Source: Hyphomonadaceae bacterium (lineage in GTDB: Bacteria; Pseudomonadota; Alphaproteobacteria; Caulobacterales; Maricaulaceae). Taken from it: a DNA stretch of 38,247 nt. The position numbers and the translations under genes were made by a program. The stretch is taken from contig JABDMW010000003.1 of assembly GCA_013001295.1 (NCBI GenBank), positions 1 through 38,247 of the forward strand, written 5' to 3'. The notes under the pieces were generated by a model, which searched no databases, had not been told where the DNA came from, and saw nothing but the letters and a program-made list of their open reading frames with translations. Of this stretch, positions 8,706-16,958 are shown in pieces (the stretch's first letter is position 1; each line of letters begins with the position of its first letter).

Positions 8706-10838
8706 GTGGATCAATTAAATCAGACATCGACATTATCGTGGACCGAAACTGAAAATACGACTGTTTCAGGAATGTTGAAAATATGGAGTCATGTTCAGAC
8801 GGCTTTTGATCAGGCGCGTTTTGAATGGAATTTGGTCGCTTTTGCAGTTGGGATTGCCATTTATTTTTGGTTTTCCTTTGAACCGTCCGCCGCGTTTGCT
8901 TTCAGTGGATTATGCTTTTCGATCATAGTATTTTTGATTTGCCGGTTTTACTGGCAATGGGCGTTTATTTTGATGCCAGGGTCATTCGCATTATTGGGCA
9001 TCGCCTTAGGCGTACTTCACACTCAGTCTGTGGCGCGGCCCATTCTACCCGAATACCATAAATCCTATCTTGTCGAGGGCTGGATTGAGAAAACGGCGAC
9101 ATCGAAATCAATGCAGCAAATCTATGTGCGGGTGGACCAGATTGCCGACCTTGCACCGTCAAAAACACCAAAGCGTGTAAGAATCCGATTGAAACCGGGT
9201 GATTTTAAGGCTGGCGACACTGTCCAGGTAAGGGCCGTCCTTAACCAACCTCCTGACCCCGCTATTGCAGGAGGGTACGACCCCGCAAGACGCGCGTTCT
9301 TTGAACAAATCGGCGGATACGGGTTTGCGGTTGGTGTGCCGGAAGTTATTGATTTCCACCCGCGGTCCGTTGTTAACATTTTACGAGTCCGACTTGTGAA
9401 GTTTCGATATGCCATGTCGCAACACATCCAAGCGAGGGCGCCGCCGCGAACATCCGGCCTGCAAGCAGCACTTTTGACCGGCGATCGCTCCGCTATCCCG
9501 GAGGAGCAGGAGCGTTATCTACGGGACGCAGGTCTAGCGCATCTGTTAGCGATTTCGGGGATGCATATGGGATTATTGGCCGGCGGGGCTTATTATCTGG
9601 CAACACTGTTCTTTGCCATGATCGGTCCTTGGGCCCGCCGGTATGATATGCGCAAATGTGCGGCCGTGATCGGTATGTTATTCGCAACCGGTTATCTGCT
9701 GCTGTCAGGGGCCAGTGTGTCGACTCAAAGGGCTTATATTATGGCGATGATCGTATTTACGGCCATCATATTGGATCGCCGGGCCGTCTCGATGCGCTCA
9801 GTGGCCGTTGCTGCAGCGATTACGCTTTTATTACATCCGGAAAACTTACTGAATGCGGGGTTCCAGATGTCGTTTTCTGCGACTGCGGCATTAGTCGCGG
9901 TTTACCGTTACTGGGCAGACCGGAGTGATCGATATAATGAAGGATATCGGTCAAATACAATTCTCAATCGGCTCTGGAAAGGCTTTGTCGGGTTGTCCAT
10001 GACCAGTTTTGTCGCGGGCACGGCGACAGCCGGATTTGCCGCGCTCCAGTTTCACAGAGTTGCAAGATACGGCTTTGTCGGAAATTTGGCAGCGATGCCG
10101 ATGTTCACTTTCCTTGCAATGCCCGCAGGTTTTTTAGCGGTGCTTGTGATACCCATTGGTCTGGACGTCTATTTACTCAAGATTATGGGGCTGGGTCTCG
10201 ACTATATCCTCAACGTCTCAAAATGGGTCTCGGAACGGGAAGGCGCGCTCCTATATTTGAAGGGCGCCAACAGTGCCGTCATTGGTGTCTTTGGTCTCGG
10301 ATTTGTGTTTTTGTGCCTTGGTCCTAAGTTTATACGGTTATTAGGCATTGGCTTAACCGTTATCTCAATTGCGATGTGGGCGAACTTAACCAAACCCGAT
10401 ATGCGGATATCACAAGAGGGGCGCGTCGCTTTGTGGGATGAAAGTGGTAACGTCTTGCTGGTCGACCGAACCCGGGGAGACGGGTTTGGACGCACACAAT
10501 TTCTGGAACGATCCGGTTTCCCGACGGCGCCCATGGCTAAATTTACAAGTTCAACGGTTCCATGTGATGCCGTGGGGTGCCGGTTCAATATAGAGGGGAA
10601 GTCAATTGCGGTTTTATACGAACCGGAAGGCGTTCTGGAATCGTGTTTGGATTCAGATCTGGTTGTTTTAATCCAACGCCGGTTGGGGCCAGTTGCGAAA
10701 TGGGTTTGTGATGTCCCAGTGGTCGACACGCGAGCTCTTGTTGCCCATGGGGCATTAGACGTTGCAATCGAAAACGGCGAAATCATAATGTCGGTTGCCA
10801 ATCCGAATAAACGAAAAGCCCGACCTTGGGGCGGCTAA
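8706..10838 (+). CDS. comEC: ComEC/Rec2-family DNA-uptake channel protein, no intact metallo-beta-lactamase domain
   Basis: ComEC forms the inner-membrane channel that passes single-stranded DNA during transformation. The order here is an N-terminal pair of membrane segments; a soluble DUF4131/OB-like region (about residues 100-220); then the Competence domain with LLTGDRSAIPEEQERYLRDA and HLLAISGMHMGLLAGG; many transmembrane helices; and about 150 soluble C-terminal residues. The C-terminal part resembles the position of the metallo-beta-lactamase domain but lacks the HxHxDH zinc motif. The start is uncertain. GTG 8682 lies inside a hairpin. GTG 8706 (chosen, 710 residues) has a G-rich run 3 bases upstream. 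ATG 8772 is also possible. Confidence 0.9.
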   Translation: MDQLNQTSTLSWTETENTTVSGMLKIWSHVQTAFDQARFEWNLVAFAVGIAIYFWFSFEPSAAFAFSGLCFSIIVFLICRFYWQWAFILMPGSFALLGIALGVLHTQSVARPILPEYHKSYLVEGWIEKTATSKSMQQIYVRVDQIADLAPSKTPKRVRIRLKPGDFKAGDTVQVRAVLNQPPDPAIAGGYDPARRAFFEQIGGYGFAVGVPEVIDFHPRSVVNILRVRLVKFRYAMSQHIQARAPPRTSGLQAALLTGDRSAIPEEQERYLRDAGLAHLLAISGMHMGLLAGGAYYLATLFFAMIGPWARRYDMRKCAAVIGMLFATGYLLLSGASVSTQRAYIMAMIVFTAIILDRRAVSMRSVAVAAAITLLLHPENLLNAGFQMSFSATAALVAVYRYWADRSDRYNEGYRSNTILNRLWKGFVGLSMTSFVAGTATAGFAALQFHRVARYGFVGNLAAMPMFTFLAMPAGFLAVLVIPIGLDVYLLKIMGLGLDYILNVSKWVSEREGALLYLKGANSAVIGVFGLGFVFLCLGPKFIRLLGIGLTVISIAMWANLTKPDMRISQEGRVALWDESGNVLLVDRTRGDGFGRTQFLERSGFPTAPMAKFTSSTVPCDAVGCRFNIEGKSIAVLYEPEGVLESCLDSDLVVLIQRRLGPVAKWVCDVPVVDTRALVAHGALDVAIENGEIIMSVANPNKRKARPWGG

Positions 10839-10844
10839 ACACCC

Positions 10845-11486
10845 CTAATTATACTTACGAACAATCCCGACGAGTACGCCTTGGACTTCAACACGGTCCG
10901 GACCGAAGGTCCGTGTGGGGAAGTCAGGGTTTTCGGCAATCAATTCGACACCATTTGCAGATTTGTACAGCCGTTTGAGAGTCGCTTCTTCATCATCAAC
11001 AACATAGGCAACGACAATCTGATTGTTACGCGCCGTATTGGATTTCTTGATTACGGCAATGTCGCCATCGAGAATGCCGGCGCCAATCATGGATTCGCCT
11101 TCGATCTCCAGGGCGTAATGATCGCCACGACCAATCATGCCATCCGGCACGCTAAACCGTGGGCCGTCCTGCTCCAAAGCAGCAATCGGAACACCCGCAG
11201 CAATCTTACCCACAAGCGGAATAGACACAGAGTCGTTGGCGGCTACAGGTACTTCCGGCGTTGCTTTTGTATCACCAGGCAGCTTAAGCACTTCCAAAGC
11301 GCGGGCCCGATGCGGGAGGCGACGGATAAATCCGCGTTCTTCCAAAGCGGTAATCAAACGGTGAATGCCCGATTTTGATGCCAGACCCAACGCATCCTTC
11401 ATTTCATCATAGGAGGGGGAGACGCTGTTTTTCTTCAAACGCTTATCAATAAACTTCAATAGATCATGTTGTTTTTGCGTTAGCAT
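10845..11486 (-). CDS. lexA: LexA, SOS repressor
   Basis: LexA represses DNA-damage genes and cleaves itself when stimulated by RecA filaments. The 213-residue protein has the winged helix-turn-helix N-terminus ([20 protein letters not shown], then [13 protein letters not shown]). The peptidase-S24 domain follows, with the self-cleavage bond Ala97-Gly98 in KIAAGVP, Ser132 in GESMIG and the general-base Lys171 in ATLKRL. ATG 11486 follows AGGAG by 7 bases. Its promoter is overlapped by an alphaproteobacterial SOS box, which implies autoregulation. It ends six bases from the end of comEC, which runs toward it. Confidence 0.97.
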   Translation of the reverse strand: MLTQKQHDLLKFIDKRLKKNSVSPSYDEMKDALGLASKSGIHRLITALEERGFIRRLPHRARALEVLKLPGDTKATPEVPVAANDSVSIPLVGKIAAGVPIAALEQDGPRFSVPDGMIGRGDHYALEIEGESMIGAGILDGDIAVIKKSNTARNNQIVVAYVVDDEEATLKRLYKSANGVELIAENPDFPTRTFGPDRVEVQGVLVGIVRKYN

Positions 11487-11506
11487 TTCCGGACTCCTGA
11501 ATAAAA

Positions 11507-11521
11507 GAACAAATCATCAAC
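11507..11521. promoter_or_regulatory. Degenerate second LexA half-match (GAAC-N7-CAAC)
   Basis: GAAC at 11507-11510 and CAAC at 11518-11521 have the 7-base spacing of the SOS box with one mismatch. The site falls near the expected lexA transcription start, so it may be an auxiliary site. Chance occurrence is possible. Confidence 0.35.
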
Positions 11522-11528
11522 ATTCAAT

Positions 11529-11543
11529 GTTCTACATGTGTTC
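11529..11543. promoter_or_regulatory. LexA binding site (alphaproteobacterial SOS box, GTTC-N7-GTTC)
   Basis: GTTC at 11529-11532 and GTTC at 11540-11543 are spaced by seven bases (TACATGT). This is exactly the direct-repeat SOS box known for alphaproteobacterial LexA. It lies between divergent lexA and the photolyase gene, so one bound LexA could affect both. A degenerate second copy (GAAC-N7-CAAC) is at 11507-11521. Confidence 0.85.
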
Positions 11544-11557
11544 TTTTTGACGGTCAA
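11529..11557 (-). promoter_or_regulatory. Predicted lexA promoter
   Basis: Read on the minus strand, TTGACC (11557-11552) and TAGAAC (11534-11529) are separated by 17 bases, a reasonable sigma-70 promoter with -35 5/6 and -10 4/6. It lies 43 bases before the lexA start codon. The SOS box covers the -10 and most of the spacer. Confidence 0.6.
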
Positions 11558-11616
11558 GGGCAAAAAACGGCGTTATTTATGAGTATATGCGGTCCGACTT
11601 AATCTGATATAGCTGG

Positions 11617-13092
11617 ATGTACGTACAAAGCGCGAATCGATATAAAAGGAGTATACCAATCACCACTCACCCTACAATTGTATGGTTTCGCGATGATTTG
11701 CGTGCCGCCGATAATCCAGCCCTCTACAAAGCCGGATTGCGCGCAGCGCCCGTCATATGCGTCTACATTCGCGAGAAAGTTAATAGCTTAAGGCCATTGG
11801 GCGGAGCGGCGAACTGGTGGTTGCACCATTCGCTAAAATCATTGTCATCGACGCTGAGTTCACACGACGTGCGGCTTGTTTTAAAAACCGGGGATCCGCT
11901 CGAGATATTGTCCAAAATGGCGGGAAATATTGGCGCCGATCACGTGATGTGGAATCGGCGCTATGCACCGGACGAAATTGACATCGATCAAAAAATCAAG
12001 TTCGCATTGAAGGGGCAAGGCCTGCATGTCGAGAGTTTCAATGCCAATCTTTTAAATGAGCCTTGGGAAATCAAAACCGGATCGGATAAACCCTACAAAG
12101 TATTCACGCCGTATTGGCGGGCATGCCGACCGCAAAGCGCGCCCCTGGACAACGGGTATGAGCCGTCGTTCAAAAACCAAACCGAGCTTAACGTCACGAG
12201 TGAAAATTTGGCCGATTGGAATCTCGATCCTGAAAACCCTGACTGGGCGGAAGGATTTTCGGAATATTGGAACCCGGGAGAAACGGGCGCGAGAGAGCAG
12301 CTCGAAGAATTTCTCGGTCATGGAATAGACGGATATAAAGATAATAGAGATGTGCCTGCCCAACCCGCGACGTCTTTCCTGTCGCCTTATTTGCGATTTG
12401 GAGAAATTTCGCCAAAACAGATCTGGCGGACGCTTGACGACAGGTTCGGTGACAATTTTTCGGTCGATGCTGAGAAGTTTTTGGCCGAGATCGGGTGGCG
12501 GGAATTTTCGAAAACATTGCTGTTTTACGCTGATGATTTGTCTGAGAAGAACTGGAAAGACGAATTCGACAGCTTTCCCTGGCGAGACGACCCGCAAGGC
12601 TTCAAAGCCTGGACCCAAGGTCAGACCGGTTATCCTCTGGTCGATGCGGGTATGCGGCAGCTTTGGCAAAAGGGGTGGATGCATAACCGCGTGCGCATGG
12701 TGACGGCCTCATTTTTAATCAAGCACCTGATGATCAATTGGCGAGAAGGCGAGAAGTGGTTTTGGGATACATTGGTCGATGCGGACGCAGCGTCCAATCC
12801 GGCAAGTTGGCAGTGGGTCGCCGGATCCGGAGCGGATGCGTCTCCATTTTTCAGGATATTTAATCCGATCATTCAATCTGAAAAGTTCGATCCTGATGGC
12901 GACTATATCCGACGGTTTGTCCCGGAACTAAAAGACGTGCCAAAGAAACATATTCACGCGCCGTGGGCTGCCCCGAAGGACGTATTGGAACAAGCAGGTG
13001 TTACGCTTGGCGAGACGTATCCAAAACCTATCGTTGATCACAAATTTGCGCGCGAACGCGCACTTTCAGCATATAAGGCTATGCGTTCGTAG
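11617..13092 (+). CDS. phr: Deoxyribodipyrimidine photolyase (cryptochrome/photolyase family, class I type)
   Basis: The enzyme reverses UV-induced pyrimidine dimers using blue light and FAD. The N-terminal Rossmann antenna domain begins [17 protein letters not shown]. The FAD-binding helical domain includes [55 protein letters not shown] and [18 protein letters not shown], followed by FFRIFNPI. This suits class I CPD photolyases, though a related 6-4 or cryptochrome role cannot be excluded. ATG 11617 gives 491 residues but adds about 14 residues before the family's usual start. A strong AAAGGAG at 11645-11651 instead points to the ATC codon at 11659. Its 3' end overlaps trpC, which runs the other way, by 14 bases. 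It shares an SOS-box region with lexA. Confidence 0.95.
   Translation: MYVQSANRYKRSIPITTHPTIVWFRDDLRAADNPALYKAGLRAAPVICVYIREKVNSLRPLGGAANWWLHHSLKSLSSTLSSHDVRLVLKTGDPLEILSKMAGNIGADHVMWNRRYAPDEIDIDQKIKFALKGQGLHVESFNANLLNEPWEIKTGSDKPYKVFTPYWRACRPQSAPLDNGYEPSFKNQTELNVTSENLADWNLDPENPDWAEGFSEYWNPGETGAREQLEEFLGHGIDGYKDNRDVPAQPATSFLSPYLRFGEISPKQIWRTLDDRFGDNFSVDAEKFLAEIGWREFSKTLLFYADDLSEKNWKDEFDSFPWRDDPQGFKAWTQGQTGYPLVDAGMRQLWQKGWMHNRVRMVTASFLIKHLMINWREGEKWFWDTLVDADAASNPASWQWVAGSGADASPFFRIFNPIIQSEKFDPDGDYIRRFVPELKDVPKKHIHAPWAAPKDVLEQAGVTLGETYPKPIVDHKFARERALSAYKAMRS
11645..11651 (+). promoter_or_regulatory. Strong Shine-Dalgarno inside the annotated phr 5' end, without an ATG/GTG/TTG start after it
   Basis: AAAGGAG lies 7 bases before an in-frame ATC codon (11659), exactly where photolyase homology begins. 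No standard start codon follows in the useful distance. The nearest in-frame ATG is upstream at 11617. This is either a rare AUC start, a mutated start rescued by 11617, or coincidence. Confidence 0.5.
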
Positions 13093-13876
13093 ACCCTAAC
13101 AGTTTCTTTGTTGCGTGTTCGATGTTGGGATTGCGCATCAAGCCTTCACCCACCAAGAACGCATTGGCACCGGCCGCAGTTAATCGCAGGATGTCATCGT
13201 TCGTGTAAATGCCACTTTCCGCGACGAGCAGTGCGTCCGATGGCGCTTTGGGCGCCAAATTTTCAAACACTGAAAGGCTTGTCTCAAACGTTTTCAAGTT
13301 TCGATTGTTGATGCCGATAAGATCCGCACCCAGACCGACGGCACGCTGCATTTCATCCTCATCATGGGTTTCGACAAGCGCATCCATCCCCAATTCCGTT
13401 GCCGCGTTATGTAAGGATTTCGCTGTCTCATCATCGACCATGGCCATGATGATCAAGATGGCATCTGCGCCCAAAGCCCGGGAATGAAAGACTTGGTAAG
13501 GCTCCAGCATAAAGTCTTTGCGGATTGCGGGCAGGGCGGATGCGTCCCGAGCCTGGACCAGGTATTCATCAGCCCCTTGAAAACTTGGCACATCGGTCAA
13601 GACCGATAGACACGCCGCACCACCGGCCTCATAAGCTTTAGCGAACGCGGGCGGATTGAAATCCTCACGGATCAATCCTTTCGATGGGCTTGCTTTCTTG
13701 ATCTCGGCGATTAAAGCTGGGCGGGTTTCCGCCGATTTAACTAAAGCATTGCGAAAACCACGCGGCTTCGATTGCTCAGATATTCGCATTTCCAACTTAT
13801 CCAGCGACAGTTTGGCTTTGAAGGCCTCGACTTCCTTCGCTTTATAGGCGGCGATTTTTGCGAGGATATCAGCCAT
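13079..13876 (-). CDS. trpC: Indole-3-glycerol phosphate synthase
   Basis: TrpC closes the ring of CdRP to indole-3-glycerol phosphate in tryptophan synthesis. The 265-residue TIM barrel is stand-alone, not fused to TrpF. It has [19 protein letters not shown] (the substrate-binding KxSPSKG), [24 protein letters not shown] (catalytic Lys region), [22 protein letters not shown] and VAESGI. ATG 13876 overlaps the trpD stop by 8 bases, indicating translational coupling. It is the last gene of the ppiD-trpEGDC run, and its stop lies 14 bases inside the end of phr on the other strand. Confidence 0.97.
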   Translation of the reverse strand: MADILAKIAAYKAKEVEAFKAKLSLDKLEMRISEQSKPRGFRNALVKSAETRPALIAEIKKASPSKGLIREDFNPPAFAKAYEAGGAACLSVLTDVPSFQGADEYLVQARDASALPAIRKDFMLEPYQVFHSRALGADAILIIMAMVDDETAKSLHNAATELGMDALVETHDEDEMQRAVGLGADLIGINNRNLKTFETSLSVFENLAPKAPSDALLVAESGIYTNDDILRLTAAGANAFLVGEGLMRNPNIEHATKKLLGSTNA

Positions 13877-14879
13877 TGGAGACCGCGACCAAGTTTTCGA
13901 GCGCCTTCATCGCTGCGCCTTTGTCAATAGACGACCGCGCCAGTTCGATTCCGCCTTGTATCGAGTCGGCCTTGTTTGCCGCGAATAAGGCGGCTCCAGA
14001 ATTCATTAAAACGATATCGCGATAGGGACCCGCTTGCCCTTTTAAGAGGGCCTGTAAAGCCGTTGCGTTATGTGCGGGGTCGCCGCCTTTCAAATCGTCG
14101 AGGCCGGCGCGTTCAAATCCGAAATGCTCCGGTGAAATTTCGTAGTCCGTTATTTTCCCGTCGCGGAGCTCCGATACAAAGGTCGGACCTGTTGTCGTAA
14201 TTTCATCCATGCCATCGCTCCCGTGGACAATCAGTGCGCTTTGTGTACCCAGTTTTCGTAAAGCTTTGGCATATATCGAGCGCAAGGCGTCGTCATATAC
14301 ACCCACAAGAATTTGTTTAACCCGGGCCGGGTTGCTCAAGGGTCCGAGCCGATTAAAGATCGTTCGAATGCCGAGCGCGGCACGGGCAGGGGCGACATGG
14401 CCCATCGCTTTGTGGTGGTTGGGCGCGAAGAGAAAACAGACGCCGGCTTTTTCGATGCATTCTTTGGTTTTCTCAGGTGATATATCCAGTTTGACACCAA
14501 GTTCGCGCAACACGTCTGAAGCGCCGGATTTGCTCGATACAGCTCTGTTACCATGCTTGGCGATAGGCGCGCCCGCACCGGCACATACGAATGTGCAGGC
14601 GGTCGAGATATTGTAGGTCGTGAGGCCGTCTCCGCCTGTTCCGACAATATCCATACTCCTGTCAGGCGCCTCGATTGGGATCATGTGGTCGCGCATGATT
14701 TGCGCACCAAGGTACAGCTCTATGTCGGTCACGCCTTGCGTTTCAAACCCCATCAATAGGGCCGCGATTTGCGGATCTGACAGCTCTCCATTGAAGATCG
14801 CTGAAAAGGTGTCGCGAAATTGAGGCTCACTTAACCGCTCTCCTTCGATCATTTGATTGAGTATATGTTTGATGTCCAT
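13869..14879 (-). CDS. trpD: Anthranilate phosphoribosyltransferase
   Basis: TrpD transfers phosphoribose from PRPP to anthranilate. The 336-residue protein shows [17 protein letters not shown] (PRPP-binding Gly-rich loop) near residue 78, [58 protein letters not shown] and [10 protein letters not shown], all typical. Its start codon overlaps the trpG stop (TAATG, one shared base), and its end overlaps the trpC start by 8 bases. Length and motifs look complete. Confidence 0.97.
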   Translation of the reverse strand: MDIKHILNQMIEGERLSEPQFRDTFSAIFNGELSDPQIAALLMGFETQGVTDIELYLGAQIMRDHMIPIEAPDRSMDIVGTGGDGLTTYNISTACTFVCAGAGAPIAKHGNRAVSSKSGASDVLRELGVKLDISPEKTKECIEKAGVCFLFAPNHHKAMGHVAPARAALGIRTIFNRLGPLSNPARVKQILVGVYDDALRSIYAKALRKLGTQSALIVHGSDGMDEITTTGPTFVSELRDGKITDYEISPEHFGFERAGLDDLKGGDPAHNATALQALLKGQAGPYRDIVLMNSGAALFAANKADSIQGGIELARSSIDKGAAMKALENLVAVSNG

Positions 14880-15457
14880 TATTTGCTCATCCCCGCGAGT
14901 TTCAGGAAGGCATCGATCAATTCATGGCCGTATTCAGACGCAATCGATTCTGGATGGAATTGGACGCCGTGCACAGGACGGAATGTGTGACGAACGCTCA
15001 TGATTTCGCCGTCCTCTGTCCAAGCATTGGCGACGAGCGTATTTGGAAGACTCGATTTTTCAAGTGCCAGGCTGTGATACCGGGTTGCGTTGAATGGGCT
15101 CGGGATATCGGCGAATAAACCGGTACCGTCATGCTCAACCGGCGACACTTTGCCGTGCATGATTTCCTTGGCTTGAATGACCTTGCCTCCGAATGCTTGC
15201 CCCATGGCTTGCATGCCAAGACAAACTCCGAAAATCGGGAGATCATCAGGTGCCGAATTGAGAAAGTCCAGACAGATACCAGCCTCGGTCGGCGTTTTTG
15301 GGCCAGGGGAAATAATCACGGCTTTCGGATTGAGAGCCAAAGCTTCATCAACACTCAACTCATCATTTCGAATAACATGGGTTTTCGCACCGAGTTCCTG
15401 CGCGTAGTGCACAAGATTGTAGGTAAAGCTGTCGTAATTATCGATGATCAAGAGCAT
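14879..15457 (-). CDS. trpG: Anthranilate synthase component II (glutamine amidotransferase)
   Basis: TrpG supplies ammonia from glutamine to TrpE. The 192-residue class I amidotransferase has IIDNYDSFTYNL at the N-terminus, ISPGPKTPTEAG, the nucleophile Cys in FGVCLGMQAMGQAFGG, RYHSL, and the catalytic His-Glu pair in GVQFHPESIAS. It may double as PabA for folate synthesis, as single-copy TrpG proteins often do; the window cannot decide this. AGGA lies 10 bases before ATG 15457. The trpE stop is 5 bases upstream and the trpD start overlaps its stop. Confidence 0.96.
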   Translation of the reverse strand: MLLIIDNYDSFTYNLVHYAQELGAKTHVIRNDELSVDEALALNPKAVIISPGPKTPTEAGICLDFLNSAPDDLPIFGVCLGMQAMGQAFGGKVIQAKEIMHGKVSPVEHDGTGLFADIPSPFNATRYHSLALEKSSLPNTLVANAWTEDGEIMSVRHTFRPVHGVQFHPESIASEYGHELIDAFLKLAGMSK

Positions 15458-15462
15458 ATCGA

Positions 15463-16956
15463 TTAATTCCTATCGAAATACGGCGCGTGTTCCGCAGCAT
15501 GAAAGAGAGCCCGCGCTTTCGCCAGTGTTTCTTCATATTCCGAAACCGGGTCACTATCCATCACAATTCCTGCGCCGGCACGTACATGCATGACACCATC
15601 TTTGACAACGGCGGTGCGCAGTGCAATCGCGGTATCCATATCGCCGCTGGCTGAAATATAGCCAACAGCGCCCGCGTATATGCCGCGTTTTTCATTCTCA
15701 AGTTCGTCAATAATTTCCATGGCTCGAACTTTTGGCGCACCGGAAACAGTGCCCGCCGGGAAGCCCGCAAACAGGGCGTCTAGCGCATCTTTGTCATCCA
15801 GAACTTCACCTTCAACATTGGAAACGATGTGCATGACATGGCTATACCGTTCGACAATAAATTCTTCGGTCACTTCGATGGTGCCCGCTTTTGCCACGCG
15901 CCCAACATCATTGCGACCGAGATCAAGCAACATAAGGTGCTCAGCCAATTCTTTTTTGTCAGCCAACAGTTCGGTCTCAAGCGATTTGTCCAGTGCTGGG
16001 GTTTTCCCGCGGGGGCGGGTTCCGGCGATTGGGCGCACAGTGACGGTACCGTCCCGCAATCGCACAAGAATTTCCGGACTCGACCCAACAATGGTGTGAT
16101 CATCAAAGTTTAAATAATATAGAAAAGGCGAGGGGTTTAATCGTCGCAAGGACCGATACAACGCAAATGGCGAAGTGCTGAGCGGTGATTCCAGTCGTTG
16201 TCCGATGACAACCTGAAAAATATCGCCGGCCTTGATATATTCTTTTGCTCTTTGAACACTGCGCGAGAATTCTTCGCATGTTGCCCCGTGTTTGGGTGAA
16301 ATTACGACATGCGGGACATTAGTAGACCGGAACGTCCCAATTGCGGTCTCTAGGTCTTGACCAGCCTGTTCCAGGCGGGTTTGAGCCGCCTTATACGCCT
16401 TAGCTGCATCTTGATTGCTGTCCGTGCGCACTGTCGTGGTTAGAATAATTTCCTGCGCGATCTGATCAAAAATTGCGATCAATGTCGGACGGGTCATGAT
16501 GGCGTCCGGGGTACCAATCGGATCAGGATTGATGTTGGGCAGACGTTCGACCTGCCGCACGGTATCATATCCCAAATACCCAAACAGGCCGGCTGCCATC
16601 GGTGGAAGTGCCTCAGGGATATCCAGGGCTGAGCGCGCTTGAAGTTTTCTCAGGCTTACAATTGGTGTGTCACCCAAGGGTTGAAAATCGCCGCCGTTTT
16701 CAGAAATTTCACAGCTATCACCGAACGCACGCCATATTAAATCGGGCGCATACCCAAGCACCGAATAACGGCCTCTCTGCTCGCCGCCCTGAACAGATTC
16801 AAACAGAAATGCATAGGGTTTGTCATTCGCCAGCTTGAGGAAGGCGGATACGGGCGTGTCGACATCATTTATAAGCCGCCGTGAGGCAATCTGATCCTGG
16901 CCTTTTGCGTAGACCTTCGCAAAAGTGTCGAAATCAGGTGTCAAATTGTCGGACAT
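15463..16956 (-). CDS. trpE: Anthranilate synthase component I
   Basis: TrpE makes anthranilate from chorismate, using ammonia from TrpG. The 497-residue protein carries the N-terminal feedback region with FLFESVQGGEQRGRYSVLG, the counterpart of the LLES tryptophan-binding motif. The chorismate-binding domain follows, with FQVVIGQRLE, PIAGTRPRGKTP, EHLMLLDLGRNDVGRVA, HIVSNVEGEV, FPAGTVSGAPKVRAMEII and GAGIVMDSDPVSEYEET. Feedback inhibition by tryptophan is therefore expected. The start lies two bases after the ppiD stop, with no room for a trp leader or attenuator, and its ribosome-binding site is weak, suggesting coupling to ppiD translation. Confidence 0.97.
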   Translation of the reverse strand: MSDNLTPDFDTFAKVYAKGQDQIASRRLINDVDTPVSAFLKLANDKPYAFLFESVQGGEQRGRYSVLGYAPDLIWRAFGDSCEISENGGDFQPLGDTPIVSLRKLQARSALDIPEALPPMAAGLFGYLGYDTVRQVERLPNINPDPIGTPDAIMTRPTLIAIFDQIAQEIILTTTVRTDSNQDAAKAYKAAQTRLEQAGQDLETAIGTFRSTNVPHVVISPKHGATCEEFSRSVQRAKEYIKAGDIFQVVIGQRLESPLSTSPFALYRSLRRLNPSPFLYYLNFDDHTIVGSSPEILVRLRDGTVTVRPIAGTRPRGKTPALDKSLETELLADKKELAEHLMLLDLGRNDVGRVAKAGTIEVTEEFIVERYSHVMHIVSNVEGEVLDDKDALDALFAGFPAGTVSGAPKVRAMEIIDELENEKRGIYAGAVGYISASGDMDTAIALRTAVVKDGVMHVRAGAGIVMDSDPVSEYEETLAKARALFHAAEHAPYFDRN

Positions 16957-16958
16957 TT

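Noticed and set aside
10202-10801. Long open frame (199 codons) antisense to the comEC 3' end
   Set aside because: It is a shadow of the ComEC coding frame with no plausible protein features.
12052-12684. Long open frame (210 codons) antisense to the photolyase gene
   Set aside because: It lies fully inside a well-supported gene and the translation has no recognisable domain.
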